NCBI RefSeq assembly: GCF_030769565.1
Contig: NZ_JAVCAP010000006.1
Location: forward strand, 1 to 44,281
Source of the DNA: Methylophilus aquaticus
GTDB taxonomy: Bacteria > Pseudomonadota > Gammaproteobacteria > Burkholderiales > Methylophilaceae
Direction: 5' to 3'
DNA length: 44,281 nt
Below the pieces are notes generated by a model. That model had not been told where the DNA came from. It ran no database searches and saw only the letters and a list, made by a program, of their open reading frames with translations. A program made the translations under genes and the position numbers. This document shows, one piece after another, positions 27,990 through 38,315 of this stretch. Within the stretch, counting starts at the first letter, position 1. Each line of letters begins with the position of its first letter.

Positions 27990-28559
27990 ATGCAAAAGAA
28001 AAGTGTAGTAAACGAAGCAGAACAAATTCAACTGGCCATGCAAATGATTACCTTGGGTGCACGTCTGCAGCTACTGGAATCACAAACCACATTATCACGT
28101 GAGCGTTTAATCAAGCTATATAAGGAAATGAAAGGTGTTTCACCGCCTAAAGGCATGCTGCCTTTCTCTACTGACTGGTTTTTGACCTGGCAACCTAACA
28201 TTCACTCATCCATTTTCTACAATATCTATCGCTTTATGATGGATTACGCAGGCGTAGACGGCATTCAGGCCATTATCAAGGCTTACACGCTGTACATGCA
28301 GCAGGTGCAAAATCCTGACGCAGCAGGGCAGGTTGAAGAACCTGTATTGTCATTGACACGTGCATGGACTCTGGTGCGCTTTGTTGAGAGCAAAATGCTG
28401 ACCACCAAGGTGTGTCATTGCTGTGGTGGTCAATACATCGTGAACACCTACGACCTGAACTCAAACTATGTATGCAACCTGTGTCATGTGCCATCACGTG
28501 CCGGTAAAACCAAAAAAGCCAAAGAGCTCAGTTACAAACTGGTATCCATGACGGCCTGA
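27990..28559 (+). CDS. flhC: Flagellar master regulator subunit FlhC
   Basis: DNA-binding partner of FlhD. The 189 residues have an N-terminal helix-turn-helix region (about 20-50, LLESQTTLSRERLIKLYKEMKG) and a C-terminal four-cysteine zinc site (CHCCGG then CNLC, about 142-165). The AAAAGGGG stretch upstream of the ATG is an adequate ribosome site. The flhD-flhC order is conserved. Targets would include flhBA and fliA-type operons nearby. Confidence 0.96.
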   Translation: MQKKSVVNEAEQIQLAMQMITLGARLQLLESQTTLSRERLIKLYKEMKGVSPPKGMLPFSTDWFLTWQPNIHSSIFYNIYRFMMDYAGVDGIQAIIKAYTLYMQQVQNPDAAGQVEEPVLSLTRAWTLVRFVESKMLTTKVCHCCGGQYIVNTYDLNSNYVCNLCHVPSRAGKTKKAKELSYKLVSMTA

Positions 28560-28639
28560 TCATCGGATTTTTTCTGGATAGTTGCCTGAGTTTGCATATT
28601 TGCAAGGCTGGTTTGTAAATGTTTAAAAAAGGTGTGGTC

Positions 28640-29494
28640 ATGCATTCAGTCACTTCAGGGGCAGGGTTTGCGTTGCTTCGCGGTCAGTTTTTGCAACGCG
28701 TTCTGCCCCAAAAACTCTGGAGTCAGGCACTTTTAATACAATTGTCGAGTGTGCTGTTGATTACGTGCGTTTCTCCCGCCGTGATCAACAGCGTATTTGC
28801 ATTTGAACTACGTAGTCTTGGCATCCATCTAGAACATGGCCTGACCTGGTTACTGCTACATGTTGTTCTGGTCAGTGTGATGGCGGCTGCCATCCGCATG
28901 CCTGTCTGGTGGCGCTGGATTCATCTGGTTTTTCCAATTGCAGTCACGCTGATGCAGGCGCTGGCGTTACCGGCTAGCGTTTATCTCGGCGGATTTATCA
29001 TCACGCTGGCATTGTATTGGTCTGTACACAATACGCGTGTGCCTTTTTATCCCTCTTTTCCAGCCACCTGGCGTGCCATGCATCACTTGCTGGAGCAGCA
29101 GGCTGGCGATGATTCCTTACGCGTGCTGGATATTGGCAGCGGGATAGGCGACTTGCCGCTGTTTCTTGCCAAACAACGCCCACATGACCGCGTATCCGGC
29201 ATTGAAATTGCGCCATTGCCATGGCTGATCAGTTTTATACGTGCGACCTTTTCCGGGTCTGCAGTGAATTTTACGCTCGGTAATTATCAGCAATTGCATT
29301 TTGCCGAACAAGATGTGATTTTTGCCTACTTATCGCCAGCGGTGATGGAAGATGTCTGGCAAAAAGTATGTCGCGAAATGCGCTCTGGCACCTGTTTTAT
29401 CAGTTCGGAGTTTGCGGTGCCTGACGTGACTGCGACGCACATCATCTATCCCGGCATTCATGCGCCGGCACTTTACCTGTACCGTTTGCCTTAA
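28640..29494 (+). CDS. Membrane-linked SAM-dependent methyltransferase-like protein
   Basis: About 284 residues from the ATG at 28640, which has AAGGTG five bases upstream. An in-frame ATG at 28619 is weaker. The first half has three or four hydrophobic helices (about residues 30-52, 68-85, 92-110, 112-130). The second half is a class I methyltransferase fold: motif I is VLDIGSGIGDLPLFLA (near 160), then an acidic post-I residue (GIEIAP). The substrate is unknown. Similar proteins occur widely in betaproteobacteria. It follows flhC by about 80 bases, but no shared function is evident. Confidence 0.8.
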   Translation: MHSVTSGAGFALLRGQFLQRVLPQKLWSQALLIQLSSVLLITCVSPAVINSVFAFELRSLGIHLEHGLTWLLLHVVLVSVMAAAIRMPVWWRWIHLVFPIAVTLMQALALPASVYLGGFIITLALYWSVHNTRVPFYPSFPATWRAMHHLLEQQAGDDSLRVLDIGSGIGDLPLFLAKQRPHDRVSGIEIAPLPWLISFIRATFSGSAVNFTLGNYQQLHFAEQDVIFAYLSPAVMEDVWQKVCREMRSGTCFISSEFAVPDVTATHIIYPGIHAPALYLYRLP

Positions 29495-29667
29495 AACGCG
29501 TTGACTTTCCGGCGCAGGCCGCACTTGCGCACTTCCCCTTTTTCCAGACCTGCTTTTGCTTACCAAAACTAATAGGGCCGCTAAATCCCGTTTATTTGAA
29601 AAATTGAATCTGGTGGACGGTTGGTATGCTGTGCTTTATTGATTGCTAAATTTTTGGAGCAAAAAGC

Positions 29668-30525
29668 ATGTTAGTCATTATTGGTTACGTGGTCATTCTG
29701 GGCGCTATTTTTGGTGGCTACGCAGCAGCAGGTGGGCATTTGGGTGGTTTATGGCAACCATTGGAGATTGTCATGATTTTCGGCGGCGCTTTTGGTGCAT
29801 TTGTGGTCGGCAACGATGCAAAATCGCTTAAGGCTACCCTTAAAGACTTTCCTAAAGTATTCAAGGGTTCCCATGTCAATAAAGCGATGTACATGGATTT
29901 GCTGGCACTCTTGTTCGAGATTCTGACCAAAATTCGCAAAGAAGGCATGATGGCGATCGAGAAGGATGTTGAAGATCCTGAGTCGAGTGCTGTATTCGGC
30001 AAATACCCCACCATTTTGCATGACCATCATCTGATTGAATTCATCACAGATTATTTGCGGCTGATGGTGTCAGGCAATATGGATGCATTTCAAGTTGAAA
30101 ACTTAATGGACAATGAAATTGAAACCCATCATATGGAAGGGCATGTTTCTGCACATTGCATTGCAAAGCTTGGCGATGCATTACCCGCTTTTGGTATTGT
30201 CGCGGCCGTGATGGGGGTGGTGCACACCATGGAAAGCCTCAGCTTGCCACCTACCGAGTTAGGCGTACTCATTGGGCACGCGCTGGTGGGTACTTTTCTA
30301 GGGATTTTATTGGCTTACGGATTTGTTGGTCCATTGGCAGGTGTTTTAGAGGCCAAGTTAGAAGAAAGCACCAAAGTGTTTCAGACCATTAAAGTAACCT
30401 TACTTGCAAGCCTCAATGGATACGCGCCGGCGATTGCTGTGGAGTTTGGCCGTAAAGTTCTGTACTCCACCGAGCGTCCAACCTTCTCCGAGCTGGAAGA
30501 GCATGTTAAACAAGCCAAGAAATAA
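29668..30525 (+). CDS. motA: Flagellar stator protein MotA
   Basis: Proton-channel and torque-generating subunit. The 285 residues have four membrane helices (about 2-20, 32-52, 170-190, 200-222) and a large cytoplasmic loop between helices 2 and 3. The family stretch ALPAFGIVAAVMGVVHTME is present. GGAG lies upstream of the ATG. It heads the motAB-che operon. An extended -10 TGGTATGCT near 29622-29630 with TTGAAT at 29604-29609 (15-base spacing) is a weak promoter candidate. A GCCGCTAA at 29577-29584 resembles a FliA -10 but lacks a -35. Confidence 0.96.
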   Translation: MLVIIGYVVILGAIFGGYAAAGGHLGGLWQPLEIVMIFGGAFGAFVVGNDAKSLKATLKDFPKVFKGSHVNKAMYMDLLALLFEILTKIRKEGMMAIEKDVEDPESSAVFGKYPTILHDHHLIEFITDYLRLMVSGNMDAFQVENLMDNEIETHHMEGHVSAHCIAKLGDALPAFGIVAAVMGVVHTMESLSLPPTELGVLIGHALVGTFLGILLAYGFVGPLAGVLEAKLEESTKVFQTIKVTLLASLNGYAPAIAVEFGRKVLYSTERPTFSELEEHVKQAKK

Positions 30526-30569
30526 TCAGCGCTTGATCATACTTACGCCAAGCAAAAAGGAGCACATCC

Positions 30570-31514
30570 ATGGCTGAAGAAAAAATTGCCCCGATTATTG
30601 TCAAGAAAATCAAGAAGAGCAGCGGCGGACACCATGGCGGCGCCTGGAAAATTGCTTATGCCGACTTCGTCACGGCAATGATGGCATTTTTCTTGTTGAT
30701 GTGGCTATTGGGCTCAACCTCAAAAGCGCAAAAAGAGGGGATCTCCGAATATTTTAAAACGCCGTTGAAAGTTGTCTTGATGGGGCCGAGTGTCGGCGCC
30801 AGTGATTCCGCATTAAAAAATACCGGCGGTAAGGATGTCACCTTGAAACAAGGGCAGGTTAAGCCAGTAGATGGCGATCCTGGCCGAAACAAAATGATCA
30901 AGGAAAAAGAGTTGAAAGAGATGCTCAAACAAGCTGAAAAAGCAAAATTAGAGCAACTCAAGACCAAAATCGAACAAGCGATTGATGATAATCCGGAGCT
31001 TAAACAATTTAAGTCGCAACTGAAGCTGGACATGACCAGTGAAGGATTAAGAATACAAATTATAGATGAGCAAAATCGACCGATGTTTGAGAACGCCAGA
31101 GCGGATTTGCAACCCTATGCCAAAAAAATTCTGCATGAAATTGGCAAAACGCTCAATGGCGTCGAGAACAAAATCAGCTTATCCGGCCACACAGATGCGA
31201 CCCCTTATGCCCATGGAGAACAGGGCTACAGTAACTGGGAGTTGTCTGCCGACCGCGCCAACTCCTCCAGGCGAGAGTTGATTGCCGGCGGGATGGATGA
31301 AGCTAAACTGGTGCGTGTACTTGGCCTGGGCTCTGCAACCTTAATGGACAAAGAAAATCCGTTTAATCCGATTAACCGACGCATCAGCCTGATAGTGATG
31401 AATAAAGAGGCTGAAGAGGAACTGTTAAGAGATAACGAACAGGTTTCTATCAGCGAACATGACCAGTCTGAAGTCGAAGCACTAAAAGCAAAGCAGGGCG
31501 CAGCACAGCAATAA
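30570..31514 (+). CDS. motB: Flagellar stator protein MotB
   Basis: Peptidoglycan-anchored stator subunit. The 314 residues have a single membrane helix (about 28-50) with the proton-binding aspartate D32 (AYADF), a plug/linker rich in Lys and Glu (about 60-160), and an OmpA-like domain (about 165-290) with SLSGHTDATPY and NRRISLIV motifs. The ribosome site AAGGAG is strong. It follows motA by 44 bases. Confidence 0.96.
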   Translation: MAEEKIAPIIVKKIKKSSGGHHGGAWKIAYADFVTAMMAFFLLMWLLGSTSKAQKEGISEYFKTPLKVVLMGPSVGASDSALKNTGGKDVTLKQGQVKPVDGDPGRNKMIKEKELKEMLKQAEKAKLEQLKTKIEQAIDDNPELKQFKSQLKLDMTSEGLRIQIIDEQNRPMFENARADLQPYAKKILHEIGKTLNGVENKISLSGHTDATPYAHGEQGYSNWELSADRANSSRRELIAGGMDEAKLVRVLGLGSATLMDKENPFNPINRRISLIVMNKEAEEELLRDNEQVSISEHDQSEVEALKAKQGAAQQ

Positions 31515-31609
31515 AGCCAGCGTATTGGGGATTGGTCGAGAAATAAACGTTTTTTACAATGTTTATTACACGATTGGAAATTAAACGAATCAGGCAAGAT
31601 AGGACCTAT

Positions 31610-32152
31610 ATGAAAACATTGCCCATAGATGAATTGAGAGAGTTGCTCGCTGCGGTATCCACCCATGGCGACTGGCATTTGCTTGAAATTGAAACTGATT
31701 TGCAACAAACCACCTTTTTGTTGAATGAAGCTATTGAGAAGTTGAGTCATAGCTTTATGAACGTATATGCACAATTAACCGAACAACAAACAGCATTACA
31801 ACTGCTGGCCGATGCCGGTAAATTGCAACCTGAGGAAATGCAGCAATTGCAGATTTTTCAGGACAACATTGGTCAAGAAGTGAACAAGGTGGTGACTGGC
31901 ATGCAATTTCAAGACATGACCAACCAGTTGATACAACGCACGATCAATCGTGTTAATGGCTTGAAAGCCTTGTTACAAGAGCTTTCCAGTCATCAGCTAC
32001 CGATGACTGCCGAGGATGAACATGACGAAATCAGAAATTTTATTATGCAACTGAATCAGAACTTCGGTCAGGGCAGCCAACATCTGACAGGTAATTTACG
32101 CAAGTCAGTGAATCAGCAAGATCTGGCAAGTGGCGATATAGATTTATTTTAA
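31610..32152 (+). CDS. cheZ: Chemotaxis phosphatase CheZ
   Basis: Dephosphorylates CheY-P. Start chosen at 31610 (AGGA five bases upstream), giving 180 residues. A longer frame from 31559 lacks a ribosome site. The protein is a long helical hairpin. The catalytic motif FQDMTNQLIQ places D102 and Q106 at the positions of E. coli D143 and Q147. The C-terminus (LASGDIDLF) fits the CheY-binding tail of CheZ. It lies directly upstream of cheY, its substrate. Confidence 0.88.
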   Translation: MKTLPIDELRELLAAVSTHGDWHLLEIETDLQQTTFLLNEAIEKLSHSFMNVYAQLTEQQTALQLLADAGKLQPEEMQQLQIFQDNIGQEVNKVVTGMQFQDMTNQLIQRTINRVNGLKALLQELSSHQLPMTAEDEHDEIRNFIMQLNQNFGQGSQHLTGNLRKSVNQQDLASGDIDLF

Positions 32153-32197
32153 TCACAGCAACGTTTAACAAGACTTTTTGGATAAGGCGAGTGAAAA

Positions 32198-32566
32198 ATG
32201 GCGAAGACAATTTTAACAGTAGATGATTCCGGATCATTACGTCAGATGGTGACTTTCAGCCTGAAAGCAGCCGGGTACGATGTGGTACAGGCGGTTGACG
32301 GACAAGACGGTTTAAACAAAGCAAAAGAAAAAACCGTTGATCTGGTACTCACTGATCAAAACATGCCGATTATGGATGGGCTAACATTGATTGCCAATTT
32401 GCGCAGTCTGGCCTCCTATCAAAAAATACCAATTTTGATGCTGACCACAGAGTCTTCAGATGAAATGAAGGCGAAAGGTAAAGCGGCAGGCGCTAACGGT
32501 TGGCTGGTTAAACCGTTTGACCCTAAACGTTTGATCGAAGTGGTACAGAAGGTGATTGGCGCTTAA
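32198..32566 (+). CDS. cheY: Chemotaxis response regulator CheY
   Basis: Single-domain receiver that binds the flagellar switch when phosphorylated. The 122 residues keep the acidic pocket D9/D10, the phosphoacceptor D53 (TDQNMP), the switch T83 and K105 (VKPFDP). It carries no output domain. Its stop lies 38 bases before the cheA start, and its position between cheZ and cheA supports the assignment. Confidence 0.96.
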   Translation: MAKTILTVDDSGSLRQMVTFSLKAAGYDVVQAVDGQDGLNKAKEKTVDLVLTDQNMPIMDGLTLIANLRSLASYQKIPILMLTTESSDEMKAKGKAAGANGWLVKPFDPKRLIEVVQKVIGA

Positions 32567-32603
32567 AGCCGGTTGGCCTCAGCAAAAGGACAGGAGAAAT
32601 ACT

Positions 32604-35003
32604 ATGACAGTGGATATGAGCCAGTTTTATGAGGTGTTTTTTGACGAGGCTGAAGAGTTATTGGCCGAAGCAGAACGCCTGCTGCTTGGCATTGATGTCG
32701 CTGATCCGGATATCGAGCAATTAAACGCCATTTTCAGAGCTGCACACTCGATTAAAGGGGGCGCAGCTACTTTTGGTTTTATGGACATGGCTGAAATTAC
32801 CCATGTACTGGAAAACTTGCTGGATAAAATCCGCAAACAGGAAATGGCGCTTACTAATGAGCATGTGGATGCATTTCTGGCCGCGAAAGATGTGATCAAA
32901 ATGCAACTGGATGGTCACCGTCATGCAACAGAAGTGAATGCGGAACAGGTGGGTGATGTTTCCATGATGCTGAAGTCCTTATCTGAAGGTAAAGACGCGG
33001 CTATCCCGGCAGACCCACTGCTCGAACAATTCAAACCGGAACCTGAAGCATTTAAAGTTGCGGAGCAAAAGCCGGTGATTGAACTGACTGATGCTGACAA
33101 GTCAAAAGGCCTCAAACTTTACGATGTCGGCTTGCCCGAGGTTACAGAGCGTGACTTGAGCAATTTGAAAGACGAACTGGCGTTATTGGGTGAGATCGCC
33201 GTCTATCAGCGCCAGAATAACGCATTTGCATTGATGGTAAAAACTGATTCCAGTGCCGATGACATCATCTCCATTTGCTCTTTTATTTTAGATCCTGATG
33301 CTTTAGTGATTCATGAAGTGGGTGCGTCAGACGCAGCCCCTGCTGTCACTGCCAGTCCTGAAACCTCTCAAGCTGCTGCGCCGGTAGGGGATGATCCTGG
33401 GTATGGTTTTTTTGATGATGATCCGATTATTGCCGCGATTGAACCTGTAGAAAATCTGGCAGAGGCGAAAGCCGCGCAAGCGCCGACAGCGCCTGTGAGT
33501 GGTGATAAAGTCAAAGTGGCCGAAGAAATGGGCTATGGCTTGTTTGGTAAAGATGGTCAGGAAAAGCAAGAGGAAGGCTATGGCTTTTTTGCTCCATTCA
33601 AGCCGCACCCTGATGCCCCTAAAGCACAAATGATTGGTGATGAAACTCCAGTCACTGCAGCTGCGTTGGCAAGCGCGCCAACTGCAGTCATTGCACCTGC
33701 CAACGCTGCCGATGATAGGCGCACACAACCAAGACGCGAAGCAGATAAAGCTGCGCCGCAAAGTGCCGAAAGTAGTTCGATTCGCGTTGGCATTGAAAAA
33801 GTTGACCAGTTGATTAATCTGGTAGGTGAGCTGGTCATTACACAGGCCATGATTGAACAACGTGTGAATGCGCTTGAACCAGTTGAAAACGAAGCGCTGA
33901 TTAATAGCGTTAGCCAACTCACCCGTAATACGCGTGACTTGCAAGAGTCTGTGATGTCTATTCGCATGATGCCGATGGACTTTGTCTTCTCGCGCTTTCC
34001 GCGCATGGTGCGCGACTTGGCCGGCAAACTTGGCAAAAAAGTTGAATTTGTCACTATAGGTGCGGCTACCGAGCTGGACAAGAGTTTAATTGAACGCATT
34101 GTTGACCCACTGACCCATCTGGTACGCAATAGTGTGGATCACGGTATTGAAAAACCGGAAGTACGCCGCTCTGTCGGTAAGGCTGAAAGCGGCACCTTGA
34201 CTTTGTCTGCTTCGCACAAAGGCGGCAGCATCGTGATTGAGGTCACTGATGATGGCGGTGGTTTGAACCGTGAAAGAATTTTGGCCAAAGCTGCGGCTAA
34301 CGGCCTGCCGGTGAATGAAAGCATGACCGATAGTGAGGTGTTTAACCTGATTTTTGCCCCTGGTTTTTCTACGGCTGAAGTGGTGACTGATGTTTCTGGT
34401 CGCGGTGTGGGGATGGATGTGGTTAAGCGGAACATTACTGCCATGGGTGGCAATGTGGATATCCGTTCTGCACTTGGGTATGGCACAACAATTTCCATCT
34501 CACTCCCGCTGACTTTGGCGATTTTGGATGGCATGTCGGTTTCTTTAGGTAAAAGTGTTTACGTTGTCCCTCTCAATCTGATTGTTGAAACCCTGCAACC
34601 ACGTGCCGAAGATTTGAAAACGGTAACAGGTGAAGGCTTAATGGTTCATGTGCGTGGTGAGTATCTGCCAATTATTGCATTACATGCTTTATTTAATCAC
34701 CCAACTGAAATTACAAGCCCCACTGACGGTGTGCTGCTGATTCTGGAAGCTGATGGCAAGAAATCAGCCCTGTTTGTTGACCGGCTGGTAGGCCAGCAAC
34801 AAGTGGTAATCAAGAGTCTGGAGACCAATTTTAAACGGATTCCAGGGGTGTCTGGCGCCACGATCATGGGCGATGGTTCTGTCGCATTGATTCTTGACGT
34901 GCCTGCTATTACCCAAATGGGTCAAACCACTAATTACGTCACAGGCGGATTGGCATTTGCCAATCAGAACTATTCAACTTTAGATAAGCATATCAATGCA
35001 TAA
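32604..35003 (+). CDS. cheA: Chemotaxis histidine kinase CheA
   Basis: Receptor-coupled kinase that phosphorylates CheY. Start at 32604 (AGGAG seven bases upstream), giving 799 residues. A longer frame begins inside cheY. The HPt domain carries H48 (AAHSIKGGAATFGF). A long linker follows with three GYGFF/GYGLF repeats (near 265, 310 and 325). Next are the dimerisation domain (about 390-450), the HATPase domain with NSVDHGIE and DDGGGLN, and the C-terminal CheW-like domain (about 640-775). The linker also includes a compact folded segment (about 165-250, LYDVGLPEVTERDL) in the place of the P2 domain. Confidence 0.96.
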   Translation: MTVDMSQFYEVFFDEAEELLAEAERLLLGIDVADPDIEQLNAIFRAAHSIKGGAATFGFMDMAEITHVLENLLDKIRKQEMALTNEHVDAFLAAKDVIKMQLDGHRHATEVNAEQVGDVSMMLKSLSEGKDAAIPADPLLEQFKPEPEAFKVAEQKPVIELTDADKSKGLKLYDVGLPEVTERDLSNLKDELALLGEIAVYQRQNNAFALMVKTDSSADDIISICSFILDPDALVIHEVGASDAAPAVTASPETSQAAAPVGDDPGYGFFDDDPIIAAIEPVENLAEAKAAQAPTAPVSGDKVKVAEEMGYGLFGKDGQEKQEEGYGFFAPFKPHPDAPKAQMIGDETPVTAAALASAPTAVIAPANAADDRRTQPRREADKAAPQSAESSSIRVGIEKVDQLINLVGELVITQAMIEQRVNALEPVENEALINSVSQLTRNTRDLQESVMSIRMMPMDFVFSRFPRMVRDLAGKLGKKVEFVTIGAATELDKSLIERIVDPLTHLVRNSVDHGIEKPEVRRSVGKAESGTLTLSASHKGGSIVIEVTDDGGGLNRERILAKAAANGLPVNESMTDSEVFNLIFAPGFSTAEVVTDVSGRGVGMDVVKRNITAMGGNVDIRSALGYGTTISISLPLTLAILDGMSVSLGKSVYVVPLNLIVETLQPRAEDLKTVTGEGLMVHVRGEYLPIIALHALFNHPTEITSPTDGVLLILEADGKKSALFVDRLVGQQQVVIKSLETNFKRIPGVSGATIMGDGSVALILDVPAITQMGQTTNYVTGGLAFANQNYSTLDKHINA

Positions 35004-35015
35004 GGAGTACATGCA

Positions 35016-35528
35016 ATGACAACCACTGAAATCAGCAATACCCAAAACAACAATACTGTCAGCAATCTCAAAACGGCGGCTGGTGAGTATCTGACCTTTG
35101 TTTTAGGAAATGAGCAATATGGCATTGAGATTCTGAAAGTACAAGAAATCCGAGGCTATGATGCGGTTACCCAAATTGCCAATATGCCGGCCTTTATCAA
35201 GGGCGTGGTCAATTTGCGCGGAAAGATTGTCCCGATTGTTGACTTGCGAATCAAGTTTAATCTTGGCAAGGTCGAGTACAACGAATTTACCGTTGTGATT
35301 ATCCTCAACCTCAATGGCCGTATCGTCGGCATTGTGGTGGATGGTGTATCAGATGTGCGTGAGTTGCGCGAAGAACACTTGCGCGAGGTGCCATCACTGG
35401 TGACTCGCATTGATACAAAGTATATCGTCGGTCTGGCCACCATCGAACAGGAAATGTTGATTCTGGTGGACATTGAAAAACTGATGACCAGTGATGAAAT
35501 GGAGCTGATGGATACAGTGGTGCATTAA
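35016..35528 (+). CDS. cheW: Chemotaxis coupling protein CheW
   Basis: Links CheA to chemoreceptors in the array. The 170 residues form the two SH3-like subdomains of CheW. Conserved features are [20 protein letters not shown] (about 37-56), [23 protein letters not shown] (about 57-80) and [10 protein letters not shown]. The start is 12 bases after cheA with AAGGAG upstream. A receptor gene follows after 39 bases. Confidence 0.96.
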   Translation: MTTTEISNTQNNNTVSNLKTAAGEYLTFVLGNEQYGIEILKVQEIRGYDAVTQIANMPAFIKGVVNLRGKIVPIVDLRIKFNLGKVEYNEFTVVIILNLNGRIVGIVVDGVSDVRELREEHLREVPSLVTRIDTKYIVGLATIEQEMLILVDIEKLMTSDEMELMDTVVH

Positions 35529-35567
35529 ACCACCCATCAACAATACCGAGAACAACAGGGGGAAATC

Positions 35568-38186
35568 ATGATTTCAAGTGTGTTGAACATGTTGGCTGGA
35601 ACAACGAAAGAGTATCGAGCCATTAAAAATGAAGTAAGTGAGTTTAAAGCATTAAAGGCAGAGATTAATAAAGCACGCTGTATTGTTGAATTGAATGCCA
35701 ATGGTGAAATCACCCATGGTAATCACAACTTGTGCCAGGCTCTCGGTTACAACGAGTCCGAGTTGATTGGCCAGCATCATCGCACCCTGTTGTCTCGTGC
35801 CGAAGCCACCAAACCCGAATACGAACAATTCTGGTCAGCCTTAAAAAGTGGTCAATCGCAGGTCGGCACTTTCAAAATGGTGAATAAGGCCGGTAAAGAC
35901 TTCTGGTTTCAAGGGTACTACGCGCCTGTCTGTGATGGACCAAACAAAAGCCTGCGCAAAGTGGTGGCCTATTTAACCGACATTTCAATAGAAAAATCCC
36001 GCACCCTCGCTTTACAGGTGGAAGAAGATGCGCTGAACCAGTCATTTGGCGTGATGGAATGTGACATGCAAGGCAATATTTTGTCTTGCAATGAGATGTT
36101 TCTGAAGCCGCTGGGCTACGCAGAAAAAGAAGTTGTTGGCCAGCCGGTCAGTAAAATTCTGTCTGCTGAAACAGCCAACAGTCTTGCCTATAAAACATTA
36201 TGGCAAGAACTGAATAGTGGCAAGAGCATTACCAGAGAAATTTGTCGCGTTTCAAAAAGTGGAGAGGAGTTCTGGTTCCAGTCCACCTATGTGCCTGTTA
36301 ACGATGAGTCTGGAAAACCGGGCAAAGTGGTCGTTTATTCTTATTGCGTGACGCAAGAGAAACTGAAAAATGCTAATTATATCGGGCAGATCAACGCCAT
36401 TAACCAAACACAGGGGGTGATTGAGTTCGATCTGGATGGCAATGTACTGGCCGTTAACGATAAGTTCCTGAACGTTGTTGGTTATGGCCGAGAAGAAATA
36501 CTGGGCAAACACCACAGTCTGCTGGTCTCGGAAAAGCATAAAAACAGTCAGGAATACAAAGACTTCTGGGCTGGGCTGAATCAAGGCCAACCCCATGAAG
36601 GGGTCTACCATCGCTATGGCAAAGGCGGTAAAGATATCTGGTTGCAAGCCAGCTACAACCCTATTATCGGCCTGGCAGGCAAGCCATTTAAAGTGGTTAA
36701 GTATGCCACCGACATTACCAAGGCGGTGCTGGCTGACAAAGAACAGGTTAAGAAATCTGTTGAAGCCATGATGATTAAAAACGCACTCGAATCTGCCTCC
36801 AACAATTTAATGGTGGCCGATAATGACGGGGTCATCACCTATATGAATCCGTCTACATTGGCATTAATGCGTGAAGCCGCGGATACATTCAAATCCCTTT
36901 TTCCAAGTTTTAATCCAGATCAGTTGATCGGTCAAAACTTTGATTTATTTCACAAAAACCCTGCCCACCAGCGTAATTTACTCGGGAGTTTGAAAGAGCG
37001 GCATATTGCCGAATTACCCGTGGGCAATATGTTCTTCAGGCTAACCGCCAACCCGTTATTTGATAATAAGGGTGAACGTTTGGGCTCTGTGGTTGAGTGG
37101 GTGAATCTGACCGAAGAAAAGCGGGTTGAAAACGAGATTAAAACGATTGTTGAAGGGGCTGTTGCCGGTAACCTGTCTGACCGTCTTGATCCTTCAAAAG
37201 TAAAAGGCTCCGTCGTAAAAACGATGGAATCCATTAACCAGTTGCTAGACAGTTTCAGCGATATCCTCTTGCAAGTGCGTGAGGCTGGCGAAACCATCAA
37301 TACTGCTGCGCAGGAAATTTCCAGTGGCAATAACGATTTATCCAGCCGCACCGAGCAACAGGCTTCCAGCCTGGAAGAAACAGCCTCCAGCATGGAGCAG
37401 CTGGCCTCCACAGTGAGACACAATGCTGACAATGCGCGTCAGGCCAATCAAATGGCAGAAGCCGCCTCTCAAGTCGCCATACGCGGTGGCGATGTGGTTG
37501 GCAATGTGGTTTCAACGATGAGTGCGATCAACGAAAGTGCGCACAAAATTGAAGACATTATTACGGTAATTGACGGCATTGCCTTCCAGACCAATATCCT
37601 GGCCTTGAACGCGGCAGTTGAAGCCGCACGTGCCGGTGAGCAGGGCCGTGGCTTTGCAGTGGTGGCCGGTGAAGTGCGTAATCTGGCACAGCGTTCTGCA
37701 AGTGCGGCTAAAGAGATTAAAGAACTGATCAGTGATTCGGTAAGTAAAACAGCCGAAGGCACCAAACTGGTACAAAGTGCGGGTGAAACCATGCATGAAA
37801 TCGTCACTTCCGTACAGCGTGTGACCGACATCATGAGTGAAATTACTGCGGCCTCTGCAGAACAGAGTTCCGGGATTGATCAAGTCAATGGTGCCGTGAC
37901 CAATATGGATGAGGTTACCCAGCAGAATGCTGCCTTGGTTGAAGAGGCAGCAGCGGCTGCAGAGTCATTGGTAGAGCAGGCATCCAATCTCATGGACTCG
38001 GTGAATCATTACCAATTACGTGGCGTGGCAAGCAGTGCGCAATCGGCACCGCGGTCCACGCATCGCCCGGCAGCAAGCCCTTCCAAGGCCACTGTACACA
38101 TAAGCCAGGCCAAGCCGGTGCACAATACAGCACCTAAAAAGCCGCTCAAAACAGGTACAGACAATACCGACTGGGAAGAATTCTAA
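35568..38186 (+). CDS. Cytoplasmic chemoreceptor with four PAS domains
   Basis: An 872-residue methyl-accepting chemotaxis protein with no membrane helix, so it should sit in a cytoplasmic array. Three PAS domains (about 38-145, 155-270, 275-390) each carry an FW-Q motif, and the fourth (about 405-525) is of another type. A short HAMP-like linker follows (about 535-590), then the signalling hairpin with its tip at [18 protein letters not shown] (about 668). The C-terminus ends DWEEF, which fits the xWxxF tether for CheR/CheB, although neither gene is in the window. PAS domains suggest sensing of redox, light or a small internal ligand. The ribosome site is GGGGGA. Confidence 0.95.
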   Translation: MISSVLNMLAGTTKEYRAIKNEVSEFKALKAEINKARCIVELNANGEITHGNHNLCQALGYNESELIGQHHRTLLSRAEATKPEYEQFWSALKSGQSQVGTFKMVNKAGKDFWFQGYYAPVCDGPNKSLRKVVAYLTDISIEKSRTLALQVEEDALNQSFGVMECDMQGNILSCNEMFLKPLGYAEKEVVGQPVSKILSAETANSLAYKTLWQELNSGKSITREICRVSKSGEEFWFQSTYVPVNDESGKPGKVVVYSYCVTQEKLKNANYIGQINAINQTQGVIEFDLDGNVLAVNDKFLNVVGYGREEILGKHHSLLVSEKHKNSQEYKDFWAGLNQGQPHEGVYHRYGKGGKDIWLQASYNPIIGLAGKPFKVVKYATDITKAVLADKEQVKKSVEAMMIKNALESASNNLMVADNDGVITYMNPSTLALMREAADTFKSLFPSFNPDQLIGQNFDLFHKNPAHQRNLLGSLKERHIAELPVGNMFFRLTANPLFDNKGERLGSVVEWVNLTEEKRVENEIKTIVEGAVAGNLSDRLDPSKVKGSVVKTMESINQLLDSFSDILLQVREAGETINTAAQEISSGNNDLSSRTEQQASSLEETASSMEQLASTVRHNADNARQANQMAEAASQVAIRGGDVVGNVVSTMSAINESAHKIEDIITVIDGIAFQTNILALNAAVEAARAGEQGRGFAVVAGEVRNLAQRSASAAKEIKELISDSVSKTAEGTKLVQSAGETMHEIVTSVQRVTDIMSEITAASAEQSSGIDQVNGAVTNMDEVTQQNAALVEEAAAAAESLVEQASNLMDSVNHYQLRGVASSAQSAPRSTHRPAASPSKATVHISQAKPVHNTAPKKPLKTGTDNTDWEEF

Positions 38187-38213
38187 CGCCACTTTTGCTA
38201 TTGGAGGCAGATC

Positions 38214-38300
38214 ATGTCCAGCAAGATATCTGCGTTTATTGAAGAAATGAATGAGGTCTTCTTGATCTGGTCGTGTGCGTTAGCTGGGTATCCTGTCTAG
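38214..38300 (+). pseudogene. Short open frame, possible start of a decayed gene
   Basis: An ATG behind an excellent GGAGG ribosome site opens a 28-residue frame (MSSKISAFIEEMNEVFLIW...) ending in TAG. A strong ribosome site on so short a frame suggests the surviving start of a longer gene. It directly precedes the receptor relic at 38316-38438, though the frames differ. Confidence 0.35.
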
Positions 38301-38315
38301 AGGGAGGCATCACAT

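Noticed and set aside
29558-29584. Sigma-28 promoter of motA from GCCGCTAA.
   Set aside because: The -10 matches seven of eight bases, but nothing resembling TAAAGTTT lies at the required distance.
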